A stretch of DNA of 9,004 nucleotides, taken from the NCBI GenBank assembly GCA_016278585.1, contig JADQBO010000319.1, forward strand, positions 1 through 9,004. Direction: 5' to 3'. The translations under genes were made by a program, and so were the position numbers. Position 1 is the first letter of the stretch. Each line of letters begins with the position of its first letter. Positions 1-6,499 of the stretch are shown here, in pieces. This DNA is from Desulfosporosinus sp. (GTDB lineage Bacteria > Bacillota > Desulfitobacteriia > Desulfitobacteriales > Desulfitobacteriaceae). Below the pieces are notes generated by a model. The model searched no databases. It had not been told where the DNA came from and worked only from the letters and a program-made list of their open reading frames with translations.

Positions 1-204
1 TATATGCACTAAAGGATTAACGTCGCGGTTACAAACGTATAGGTTCTGGTCTATAGCTTGAACTCCGAGCGTTTCCGAAATTTCATTTTCGCCACTATGA
101 AATATAGCCCGACAATCCTGACGGGCAAACTCACGCATTAACTGCTGCGGCCTTTGCGTCATATAATTCCACCTTAGGAAAGGCGGGTAGATAAACGTTT
201 TCAT
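1..204 (-). CDS. TuaH-like glycosyltransferase, N-terminal 68 residues (partial, runs off the window)
   Basis: The reverse strand reads from ATG at 204-202 without a stop to base 1, giving 68 residues beginning MKTFIYPPFLRWNYMTQRPQ. A GGAGG at 215-211 sits 6 nt before the ATG and fixes the start. The N-terminus aligns with that of the plus-strand glycosyltransferase at 1766-2773 (MPTIIYPPSIPWNWMFQRPQ), sharing the IYPP, W-N-x-M and QRPQQL positions, so the two are paralogues. The QRPQ signature near the N-terminus is typical of GT4-like enzymes annotated as TuaH-type or cell-wall glycosyltransferases, which transfer an activated sugar in the cytoplasm. The donor-binding C-terminal half lies outside the window. 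It starts 20 nt after the stop of the CgeB-like gene at 225-1217 on the same strand, so the two are very probably co-transcribed. The family call is fairly sure; the acceptor is unknown. Confidence 0.85.
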   Translation of the reverse strand, partial: MKTFIYPPFLRWNYMTQRPQQLMREFARQDCRAIFHSGENEISETLGVQAIDQNLYVCNRDVNPLVHI

Positions 205-224
205 AATTCTCCTCCATTTAAACG

Positions 225-1217
225 TTAAAGGATACTATTTAAACATAACATCATATAATCTGCCCGCTGTCGGTAAGTGTGTTTCCTATATACTTCCTCT
301 TGTCCCTCCTTTGCAATCCTTTCCCGGGCGGAATCATTGTTAAGATAATAATCCACCAGCCCTTTAGTTTCCTCTGGTGAACTCGACCAAACCAAATGCT
401 TATGATTTGAGAAAAGTGTTTCAGTTGAAGGTGTATATACGGTCAGGTGAAACGCCCCGCAGGCCAATACTTCAAAAATACGACAACTGGTTTGAGAAAT
501 CGAGGTATTATCAAATTGACTCCCTAATACAATTTTTGCTGAAGAATTTGCTTTTGGCATTTCATTGTAGTCTAATTCACCACCATAGTATCGTACGGGA
601 ATGATAATCTCAGCTGAAGGATCAGTCCACCATAATCCCCAAATCTTAAGGTCATAATTACCGTTCACTAGTGGTTCTACAATAGTTTTAGTGCTCTCTA
701 AGCGGAATGGTAACCAGTTTGTATATCCTTTCATAACATAATTATTGGCTACTAAAATAATGTCTGCACTATATTCCGGTTGGGCTGGCCATGGTTTGTG
801 AAATGCAGGGTTAAAGCCAAATTGTAGATAGTTTGAGTTGATACCTAATTCCCGGTATCGTGAAAGGTATTCAATCGTAGTCGTAAAAACAAATGCACTC
901 TGTCTTGCGAGGGGTAAAGTTGCCAAATCAAAAAAGGTTGGATCTTCAGTTGCCCAATAAATGTGAGGTATACCTTTTGCTTTCAGTAGTTCGAACATAG
1001 CTTCTAAGTTAATCCGATCATGACACCAACCAGGATTAAATATGAAATCGGGTTTAAACTCGTTAATTTCATGGTTCATTAGTTTCCTATGCTCTTCTTG
1101 AGGACAGTTCTTAAGGTTCTTTATTTTGACCTCATGCCCTGCTTCTTGAAGACCAGCCAAGATTCCTGTTGTATAGATAGGGTGTTCATGGAAGGTAAGG
1201 ATTCTCTTTTTATTCAC
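225..1217 (-). CDS. CgeB-like glycosyltransferase (spore maturation protein family)
   Basis: A 330-residue protein starting at GTG (1217-1215), with GGAGG at 1231-1227 nine nt upstream. It resembles the CgeB family (COG4641), two-domain GT-B-like glycosyltransferases whose Bacillus founder acts in late spore surface maturation. Visible motifs are YWATEDP (87-93) at the end of the N-terminal domain, GFNPAFH (134-140) in the linker region, ILVANNY (154-160) opening the C-terminal domain, SSAKIVLG (225-232), RIFEVLACGAF (246-256), the presumed donor-site helix, and GQEEVYRKHTYRQR (305-318) at the C-terminus. All are shared with the paralogue at 6500-7450. There is no signal peptide or membrane segment, so it should act in the cytosol, in a sporulating cell probably the mother cell. 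The next gene downstream is another glycosyltransferase, 20 nt away. A -10-like TATTAT precedes the gene, but no convincing -35 was found. Family confidence is high; substrate unknown. Confidence 0.88.
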   Translation of the reverse strand: MNKKRILTFHEHPIYTTGILAGLQEAGHEVKIKNLKNCPQEEHRKLMNHEINEFKPDFIFNPGWCHDRINLEAMFELLKAKGIPHIYWATEDPTFFDLATLPLARQSAFVFTTTIEYLSRYRELGINSNYLQFGFNPAFHKPWPAQPEYSADIILVANNYVMKGYTNWLPFRLESTKTIVEPLVNGNYDLKIWGLWWTDPSAEIIIPVRYYGGELDYNEMPKANSSAKIVLGSQFDNTSISQTSCRIFEVLACGAFHLTVYTPSTETLFSNHKHLVWSSSPEETKGLVDYYLNNDSARERIAKEGQEEVYRKHTYRQRADYMMLCLNSIL

Positions 1218-1305
1218 GGGACTATTCCTCCAAATGCAAGTTTGCTAATAATAGCATATTCATGAATGGTATAAAGGAAACCTTGTCATTACATCTTGTC
1301 AACAG

Positions 1306-1344
1306 AAAAGAAGTCTGCCCGTAGCTACACGGCAGACTTCTTTT
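1306..1344 (-). terminator. Strong hairpin terminator of the small membrane-protein gene
   Basis: Perfect 14-bp inverted repeat (AAAAGAAGTCTGCC at 1306-1319, its complement at 1331-1344) around an 11-nt loop that itself contains the palindrome GTAGCTAC. On the minus strand it lies 23 nt after the stop of the gene at 1368-1607, and the stem ends in TTCTTTT, as in an intrinsic terminator. It also separates that gene from the minus-strand glycosyltransferase pair. The A/T ends are symmetrical, so it could work in either direction, but no plus-strand gene ends here. Confidence 0.85.
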
Positions 1345-1367
1345 GCTTATTATTCAGCTATCAACAT

Positions 1368-1607
1368 TTAATACTTCCAAAGGACATTCACAATAGCCGC
1401 GAATGCTCCCGCCGTGGCTATGATAAAACCTGACCACCAACGACGACTGTTCTCGGCTCCTTTTTTGAATTTCTCAAAGTCATGTTTCGTAATATAGTTA
1501 CCGGCTATTAGCACTCTCATATCGTTCACGACGGTTGATACGTCCTTGACAGCCTCCTTGATTTCAGCAATATCTTTATTAATGGTTTCAATCTCCTCCT
1601 TTTCCAT
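1368..1607 (-). CDS. Small coiled-coil protein with one C-terminal membrane segment (XhlA/holin-accessory-like)
   Basis: The frame is open from a TTG at 1625, but that extension reads through the ribosome binding site. AGGAGG at 1620-1615 lies 7 nt before the ATG at 1607-1605, which is taken as the start, giving 79 residues. Residues 1-35 (MEKEEIETINKDIAEIKEAV...) have the heptad pattern of an amphipathic coiled coil. Residues 40-57 are basic and polar and end in RRWW, and residues 58-76 form one hydrophobic helix, with a short WKY tail. This architecture, with an N-terminal coiled coil and C-terminal anchor, is that of phage haemolysin XhlA and similar holin-accessory proteins, but it is common in small membrane proteins and no phage gene lies beside it. 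It is monocistronic, with its own terminator at 1306-1344. The gene is well supported; the function is a weak analogy. Confidence 0.75.
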   Translation of the reverse strand: MEKEEIETINKDIAEIKEAVKDVSTVVNDMRVLIAGNYITKHDFEKFKKGAENSRRWWSGFIIATAGAFAAIVNVLWKY

Positions 1608-1765
1608 TGACCACCCTCCTAACAACCATATCTCCTTTATCTTTAGACTATGATCGCATCAAGTAAATGGTACTAGCCTCGAGTCCCCCTTCCTCCTCTT
1701 CCAACATATCATAATACTATATATTACTATTCTCTCGGTTAAGACGGCCAATGAGGAGGTTACAA

Positions 1766-2773
1766 ATGCCTACGATTATTTACCCTCCCTCAATTCCCTG
1801 GAATTGGATGTTTCAGCGCCCACAACAGTTGCTGGGTCGATTTTCTGCGTCTGGTCAAACAGTTCTTTATGAAGATTTTGGAGACTTTTCTGAACCAGGG
1901 GTTAAACCTTTGTCCCCTTTCCTTTTCATCTGTCAAGGATCATCGGCTCTGACCATTCCCCATTCGAGACCACGCACCCTGTGGTTGACGCTTCCCTCAC
2001 ATATTGAATTAATTCAAACCTATGCTCCTGATTTCGTTATTTATGATGCAGTGGATGAACCTAAAGAGGAGTTTGCCAGTTGGGCACCCTATTATCCCCA
2101 GATCCTTGAAAAAGCCGACCTAATCTTTTGTAGTAGTGCTAGTATCTATAACTATTTTTCCTCTAGGCATCCTTATGTTCACCTAATCCCCAATGGTGTC
2201 GATTTCGTACATTTTTCACCTGCCTCCAGTATTCGCCCAACGGATCTTCCATTAGGCAAACCCATTGTAGGTTATAGTGGAGCGATTGCCCCCTGGGTAG
2301 ATTGGGATTTGCTCAAAATTGTTATCCGGGAAAATCCGGAAATTAACTTTGTTTTTATGGGAGCTCTCTTTCAGCGTAATACGTTCCCCCTAAAATCTAA
2401 AAATGTTTTTTATCTAGGTCTAAAACCTTATCATGAACTCCCATCATATCTTCATCACTTCGATCTAGGGCTAATTCCCTTTCTTCAAACAGAAATGACC
2501 AAAGGATGTAATCCTATCAAACTTTATGAATACTATGCAGCGGGAATTCGAGTTCTTGGGACACCGCTTCCAGAACTGCTTACAATTCCTAAAATTAACC
2601 TTGAAAGTGATCCTCATCTGTTCTCACTACGTCTCCGACTTCTATTAGAAGAAAAAGATTCAAACAAAGCAGAACGAATGGCCTACGCTCAGGCAAACGA
2701 TTGGAGCGAGCGGGCCGGTCGGATGCTTGGGTATATTTCAATGAGGGCTAATACAAATAAGAATAGGGTGTAA
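1766..2773 (+). CDS. TuaH-like GT-B glycosyltransferase
   Basis: A 335-residue protein. The frame also has an ATG at 1751, but AGGAGG at 1754-1759 lies inside that extension and 6 nt before the ATG at 1766. The paralogue at 1-204 starts at the equivalent residue, so 1766 is preferred. Visible features are IYPP and QRPQQLL near the N-terminus, YDAVDEP (93-99), IPNGVD (141-146) at the end of the N-terminal Rossmann domain, VGYSGAIAPWVDWDLL (168-183) opening the C-terminal domain, and NPIKLYEYYAAGIRVLGT (249-266), the usual donor-nucleotide-binding segment of GT4-type enzymes. No signal peptide is present, so it acts in the cytosol or on the inner membrane face. It is followed after 85 nt by the YVTN repeat protein on the same strand, a possible glycosylation substrate (inference). 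The hairpin at 2762-2782 overlaps its stop codon. Family confident; substrate unknown. Confidence 0.87.
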   Translation: MPTIIYPPSIPWNWMFQRPQQLLGRFSASGQTVLYEDFGDFSEPGVKPLSPFLFICQGSSALTIPHSRPRTLWLTLPSHIELIQTYAPDFVIYDAVDEPKEEFASWAPYYPQILEKADLIFCSSASIYNYFSSRHPYVHLIPNGVDFVHFSPASSIRPTDLPLGKPIVGYSGAIAPWVDWDLLKIVIRENPEINFVFMGALFQRNTFPLKSKNVFYLGLKPYHELPSYLHHFDLGLIPFLQTEMTKGCNPIKLYEYYAAGIRVLGTPLPELLTIPKINLESDPHLFSLRLRLLLEEKDSNKAERMAYAQANDWSERAGRMLGYISMRANTNKNRV

Positions 2774-2782
2774 CACCCTATT
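2762..2782 (+). terminator. Short hairpin overlapping the stop codon; possible weak terminator
   Basis: AATAGGGTG (2762-2770) and its exact complement CACCCTATT (2774-2782) flank the TAA stop codon as a 3-nt loop. The 9-bp stem is perfect, but only a short TTTGAT follows, not a proper U-tract. It may be an attenuator or mRNA-stabilising hairpin rather than a terminator. Confidence 0.4.
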
Positions 2783-2858
2783 TGATAAGCGAATAGTATA
2801 CGTTGAAAGCTACTAAGTCTCACTCATTTCTCGAATCTAAAAAGGGGGGAATACACAC

Positions 2859-4415
2859 ATGCTATTTGAAACCCATGCTTGGGTAACACTCGACAATGCC
2901 GTCGCCATATATAATGTTTACAGCGATGTGCTAGTCGCTACCATTCCCGTGGGGATTGCACCAGCTTTCCCAAAACGCACGCCGGATGGTACAAAGGTTT
3001 TAGTTCCTAATTTCGGCAGTAACACAGTATCAGTCATTTGTACCGCAGGAAATTCAGTCTTAGCAACGATCCCAGTCGGTCTTGCACCAACCTCAGTCGC
3101 GATTGACCCTACTAGTACTACAGCATATGTGACAAACTCTGGAAGTGGAACTGTTTCCGTCATTAGCATCCCAACTCATACTGTAGTCAGCACAATTTCG
3201 GTTGGTACTGGGCCAGCTGATGTCACTATCGCCCGTAATGGCAGCCGTGTCTACGTAAGCAATAGCGACAGTAATACGGTCTCGGTCATCAATCCAGTCA
3301 CCAATACCGTCATTGCAACAATCCCAGTAGGAAGTTCCCCCAATGGTTTGGCCGTTAGTCTGGACAATACAAAGCTCTTCGTTGTCAACAGTGATAGTAA
3401 CAATGTCAGTGTCATTAATACTACAACGAATGCTCCTTTAGGCCTTATCCCGGTCGGCTCAAATCCTCAAAAAATTACAGCAAACCCTGTCAATCCTGCA
3501 TTTATGTATGTAAGCAACTTCGGTTCAAACAGTGTAAGCGTTCTTTCGACCATAGGACTTAACATTGTAACGACTATTCCTGTTGGTATCAATCCTTTAG
3601 GCCTAGATGTCACAGGTGATGGCACTCAATTGTGGGTTGCTAACGAAGGCGACAGCTCGATTAGCGTTATTAATACACTCACCAATACCATCGCTGCTGC
3701 ACTCCCTACATCCTTCCCTCCACGAGGTGTTACCGTGGGGAGAGTCGGTTCAGCCTTATCACCTGGTAACCCCATTGATTTAACAGACCCTTATCAACTG
3801 GATGACATTACTGAATCAGTCTGTATTATTGTAGAAAAGGTTTACGCCAGTTGCCTACAAAGAGAATGTTTCCCTGCCTTCATTGTAAGCTTACCCTGTG
3901 ATGGAGTGCCTCCGTTCACCTTTGTAAGTATGACCTTTTCTACCGGTGTAATTGTTCCGGGCAGTGTTGTTATTACACCCATTCCTGCACGACCCAATTT
4001 TTCCAGAGTTCAGTTCACAATTCAAATCCCTTATACGTTAGTCCTACGGGATTCAACTGGTTGTATGTTTACAGTCACAGGCAACCTATCGGATATTAAC
4101 AAAGATATTGTTATGTACTTCCCACCAACTCGGCCAGAATTTGACTTTAACTTAAGGGTTGAAACAAGAACAGAAGTATTAACAAGCCCCTTATTTACGA
4201 AAAACTCGGTCCAAATCGCTATCGGCAGCTTTGTGATCACAAAAGTAACAGGTTTAGTTCAGCTACTCGTTCCGGCCTTTGGATTCTGTCCTGAACCTCC
4301 TCTATGTGAGGAATTCCCAGATATCCCCGAAAACCCCTGTACGAATTTCTTTGATACCACTCTTACTCCATTCCCAAGTGACTTTTTCCCGCCACAACTA
4401 GATACTTGTCAGTAA
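2859..4415 (+). CDS. YVTN-type seven-repeat beta-propeller protein with Cys-rich C-terminal domain, probable spore surface protein
   Basis: 518 residues, started at ATG 2859 by AAGGGGGGA ending 8 nt upstream. Residues 6-298 contain seven repeats of about 42 residues with the pattern V-S-V-I-N-x-x-T-N-x-V-x-x-T-I-P-V-G-x-x-P. The P-V-G (or equivalent) steps fall near residues 30, 72, 114, 156, 198, 241 and 282, enough for one closed seven-bladed propeller of the YVTN/NHL kind, normally a binding scaffold. Residues about 315-518 are a different, beta-rich domain with nine of the ten cysteines (322, 332, 337, 347, 402, 477, 483, 494, 517), including ESVCIIVEKVYASC and FGFCPEPPLC. It resembles C-terminal regions of clostridial spore coat/exosporium-type proteins as I remember them, which I cannot verify here. 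There is no Sec signal peptide or anchor, consistent with assembly from the mother-cell cytosol. It is followed by a good terminator. The propeller is certain; the spore location is inferred. Confidence 0.88.
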   Translation: MLFETHAWVTLDNAVAIYNVYSDVLVATIPVGIAPAFPKRTPDGTKVLVPNFGSNTVSVICTAGNSVLATIPVGLAPTSVAIDPTSTTAYVTNSGSGTVSVISIPTHTVVSTISVGTGPADVTIARNGSRVYVSNSDSNTVSVINPVTNTVIATIPVGSSPNGLAVSLDNTKLFVVNSDSNNVSVINTTTNAPLGLIPVGSNPQKITANPVNPAFMYVSNFGSNSVSVLSTIGLNIVTTIPVGINPLGLDVTGDGTQLWVANEGDSSISVINTLTNTIAAALPTSFPPRGVTVGRVGSALSPGNPIDLTDPYQLDDITESVCIIVEKVYASCLQRECFPAFIVSLPCDGVPPFTFVSMTFSTGVIVPGSVVITPIPARPNFSRVQFTIQIPYTLVLRDSTGCMFTVTGNLSDINKDIVMYFPPTRPEFDFNLRVETRTEVLTSPLFTKNSVQIAIGSFVITKVTGLVQLLVPAFGFCPEPPLCEEFPDIPENPCTNFFDTTLTPFPSDFFPPQLDTCQ

Positions 4416-4470
4416 TTTATCATCATGTGTTGTTCACCCCTCTTATATAATAAATCGTTGCCCTTCCAGT

Positions 4471-4503
4471 AAGAAAGGGCCGTCCATAAACGGCCCTTTC
4501 TTT
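4471..4503 (+). terminator. Intrinsic terminator after the YVTN repeat protein
   Basis: AAGAAAGGGCCGT (4471-4483) pairs perfectly with 4490-4502 across a 6-nt loop, and the 3' arm ends in TTTCTTTC. It lies 55 nt after the stop of the propeller gene and 47 nt before the next start. It should end transcription of the propeller gene, so the following operon needs its own promoter or readthrough. Confidence 0.85.
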
Positions 4504-4550
4504 CACGGAATGGATCACTTGAAGTCATGAAAACAAAGGAAGTGATCGTA

Positions 4551-6281
4551 TTGGCTTTCCTTACTCGTAACACTTTACCCCCCCTCCTCTTGACCTATGA
4601 AAGTGAATCTGCATACTTATACATCGACTCTCAAGGATGTGCACTGTTTCTTGGAAACACTCAGGAACCTTCTTATCGAATCCAAGAACCTCCACTTTTA
4701 GCTCATGGGATCATGACTGATTCCAAAACTGTTCATCTAGTCGTACTTAAAACAAGTGGAGATCTTTGTTATACCCTTGTTTCTGGGGCAGGGACTCCCC
4801 AGACAACGTTAATCGCCAAACTTGACGTACGCGGCACAAGGTACCGTAGGCTTTTTCTATTTCCCCAAGGTAAAACAATACATATCTTTTATGCTTCCAC
4901 TCATCAATCAATACCCGAACTTTGGCGTATCGAACATCGCTTTTGGAATGGATCCTCTTGGCAGAGTACTCATATGGGAGAGGTCGTTCATCCACGAGAG
5001 CCACTTTATCATGTGAATCTAGATAGTCAGGGCAACCTACATCTTTGCACCGTCACTTTCCAAGGTCGTCATTCCCTTCTCTTTACAAATCGCTTTAATG
5101 GTTCATTTCACATATGGGGATCTCCAACTGAAACGCTGAAAATTCCGGGTGAGGTCGTTGACATGGCTGCACTCATGACAACGGACAATGTTCATCATCT
5201 CTTTTGGATTGTTAAAACTCCAACTGGACAGTTCGAGCTCCGCTCAGCTCAACAAACAGATGCCCAGGAACTAGCTAGCACTTGGCATCCGTCACCAGCT
5301 CCCATCAAAACGTTTAATTCTCCTTGTAAAAATATCGGGGCCTTAGAAATAGGGGGGATTCTATGGCTTCTTATTAATACAGAAGAAGAAATCCTCCTGC
5401 AAAATGACGGCAAAGGCTGGAAAATGAGTTGCTCGCAACCCCCTTCACATCAACTCTTACAATGGGTGCATAAAAGCAGAAAGTATTTTCATCAAACTTA
5501 CTGGTTAGAAGATCAAATAATCAGGCATGCTCCGATATTTTATCGTGAACTAGGATTTAGGGTTGATCTTCAGGCTCCCGCACCTTCAACCTTACACTCT
5601 ATTCCTAACCAAACTATTTCCCCAATTTCTCCCCCTATAACTACCCCGCCTTCAGTACCAGCCTTCTATCCAGACCAACTATCTCCCCATTATGATCCGC
5701 TTCCGGACACCCCTCCAACAATAAGCTTACGCGAAGTAAATTCACTGAACCCATCAGCTGGACCCTCTAAACTTGACACAGTCGAAATTCCTGAAGTTCC
5801 CGAAATTTCTGAAGAACCCGAAGTTCCCAAAACACTTGAAATTCTAGAAGAAATTCAAGTTCCTGAGAACCTTCCTGAGGAGGTCCTTGAGCCCATGCCA
5901 GATAAGGAAACCCATGAACTCCAATCTTTAATCAAAACAGTCGCCCATCTCGAGCAAGAAAACACGCAGCTTAGTCTTGCAGTCCAAAATATGCTCGCCA
6001 AATTTGACCAAGTAATGGAAGTAATCTCAGAAAATGCTCTTCAATCCAAACAAAAAGAAGATCCACCACCTTTTGATGAACTTGAACCCGTCAAGGAAGC
6101 TATGTCGAACCTTGAAAAGGAAACCCAAAGTCTATCACAAGTTCTACGAGTTATGCTGGTCAAACAAGAAGAGAGTGACTCCTCACTTGAAAAGCTCGAG
6201 ACACAAATTGATCAGCTTCAAGCAGGAAAGGATGAAGATATTAAAACCAAAGGGGGATTCTGGAATAAATGGATCACTTAG
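4551..6281 (+). CDS. Large beta-rich protein with proline-rich linker and C-terminal coiled coils, function unknown
   Basis: The frame is open from ATG at 4527 (584 residues), but that ATG has no ribosome binding site. AAGGAAGTGATC (4536-4547), one mismatch from the full anti-SD complement, leads into TTG at 4551, which gives 576 residues and is preferred. Residues about 1-340 (TTG numbering) are beta-rich with repeated short segments such as HLVVLKTSGDL, IHIFYAST, LHLCTVTFQG and HHLFWIVKTPTG at roughly blade spacing, suggesting a divergent beta-propeller. Residues about 342-405 are Pro/Ser/Thr-rich, 410-452 are Glu/Pro-rich (EIPEVPEISEEPEVP), and 453-560 form two similar coiled-coil segments. 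The protein ends in KGGFWNKWIT. There is no signal peptide or membrane segment. The next frame starts 13 nt before its stop, so translation is probably coupled. I do not recognise a named family. The architecture suggests a structural or scaffold protein, perhaps of the spore surface given the neighbours. Confidence 0.8.
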   Translation: MAFLTRNTLPPLLLTYESESAYLYIDSQGCALFLGNTQEPSYRIQEPPLLAHGIMTDSKTVHLVVLKTSGDLCYTLVSGAGTPQTTLIAKLDVRGTRYRRLFLFPQGKTIHIFYASTHQSIPELWRIEHRFWNGSSWQSTHMGEVVHPREPLYHVNLDSQGNLHLCTVTFQGRHSLLFTNRFNGSFHIWGSPTETLKIPGEVVDMAALMTTDNVHHLFWIVKTPTGQFELRSAQQTDAQELASTWHPSPAPIKTFNSPCKNIGALEIGGILWLLINTEEEILLQNDGKGWKMSCSQPPSHQLLQWVHKSRKYFHQTYWLEDQIIRHAPIFYRELGFRVDLQAPAPSTLHSIPNQTISPISPPITTPPSVPAFYPDQLSPHYDPLPDTPPTISLREVNSLNPSAGPSKLDTVEIPEVPEISEEPEVPKTLEILEEIQVPENLPEEVLEPMPDKETHELQSLIKTVAHLEQENTQLSLAVQNMLAKFDQVMEVISENALQSKQKEDPPPFDELEPVKEAMSNLEKETQSLSQVLRVMLVKQEESDSSLEKLETQIDQLQAGKDEDIKTKGGFWNKWIT

Positions 6282-6499
6282 ATTTAACTACGAACATTGC
6301 AGACATTCTATGTAAGTATCCTCAGACAGCTAAAATATTTCGCAAGTTCGGAATTCTTACATCTGGTTGAGGGGCTAAAAACTTACTCAATATGAGCGTT
6401 GAACAGGCTGCTCAACGTTACCGTATTAACTCCGCAACCCTGATTAAAACCTTGGAGGTTACGATTGAACAATCTAAACATCAGTGGAGACATTACTAA
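6269..6499 (+). CDS. DUF1858-type redox domain protein with in-frame TGA at 6368-6370: candidate selenoprotein
   Basis: From ATG 6269 the frame runs 76 codons to TAA 6497-6499, with one TGA at codon 34. Before it, residues 4-30 (DLTTNIADILCKYPQTAKIF then RKFGI) match the start of DUF1858 (PF08984; related TIGR03980, hybrid-cluster-protein-associated redox disulfide domain). After it, SVEQAAQRYRIN and the following amphipathic helix match the family's C-terminal half in the same frame. The family motif is G-[LI]-x-C-x-G-C; here it is G-I-L-T-S-G-TGA, so the TGA replaces the second cysteine and Thr the first. The start overlaps the upstream gene by 13 nt, GGGGG at 6252-6256 is a loose SD, and the stop abuts the next ATG. 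Read with selenocysteine it is a small cytosolic TxxU redox protein of unknown partner. The alternative is a nonsense mutation (TGT/TGC to TGA) giving a 33-residue fragment with possible restart at ATG 6392. The homology is clear; selenocysteine insertion is unproven. Confidence 0.7.
6395..6419 (+). promoter_or_regulatory. Possible bacterial SECIS-like stem-loop downstream of the TGA
   Basis: AGCGTTGA (6395-6402) can pair with 6412-6419 as an 8-bp stem with one G-U pair. Inside, a C-A/T-G pairing across an A-C mismatch leaves an apical GGC (6406-6408). The apical G lies 35 nt after the TGA. Bacterial SECIS elements are described as a stem-loop just downstream of UGA, with a G among the first two apical-loop bases and 16 to 37 nt of separation. 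This one meets those rules only if the inner two pairs form. A competing stem TTGAG (6367-6371)/CTCAA (6386-6390) encloses the TGA itself. Confidence 0.4.

Noticed and set aside
377..604. Plus-strand open frame of 75 codons opposite the CgeB-like gene.
   Set aside because: It lies wholly antisense to a well-supported glycosyltransferase, has no ribosome binding site and no recognisable domain.
1705..1713. CATATCATA, a match to the sigma-K type -10 pattern CATANNNTA, upstream of the TuaH-like gene.
   Set aside because: No suitable -35 AC-type element lies at the proper distance, and such a short AT-rich match is expected by chance. Sporulation control stays an inference from gene content.
2918..3169. 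Minus-strand open frame opposite the beta-propeller repeats.
   Set aside because: Its apparent regularity is the complement of the YVTN repeats; there is no SD and no family resemblance.
4443..4453. TTATATAATAA, resembling a -10 promoter element before the coiled-coil operon.
   Set aside because: It has no -35 at 16-18 nt and lies upstream of the terminator at 4471-4503, which would stop its transcript.
4747..5016. Overlapping open frames on both strands inside the beta-rich protein gene.
   Set aside because: Both are shadows of the 4551-6281 gene and lack start signals of their own.
6034..6315. Alternative-frame plus-strand reading of 93 codons covering the end of the coiled-coil gene and the start of the DUF1858 frame.
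   Set aside because: Its composition is a frame-shifted copy of the coiled-coil codons, there is no SD, and the DUF1858 frame explains the bases after 6282 much better.
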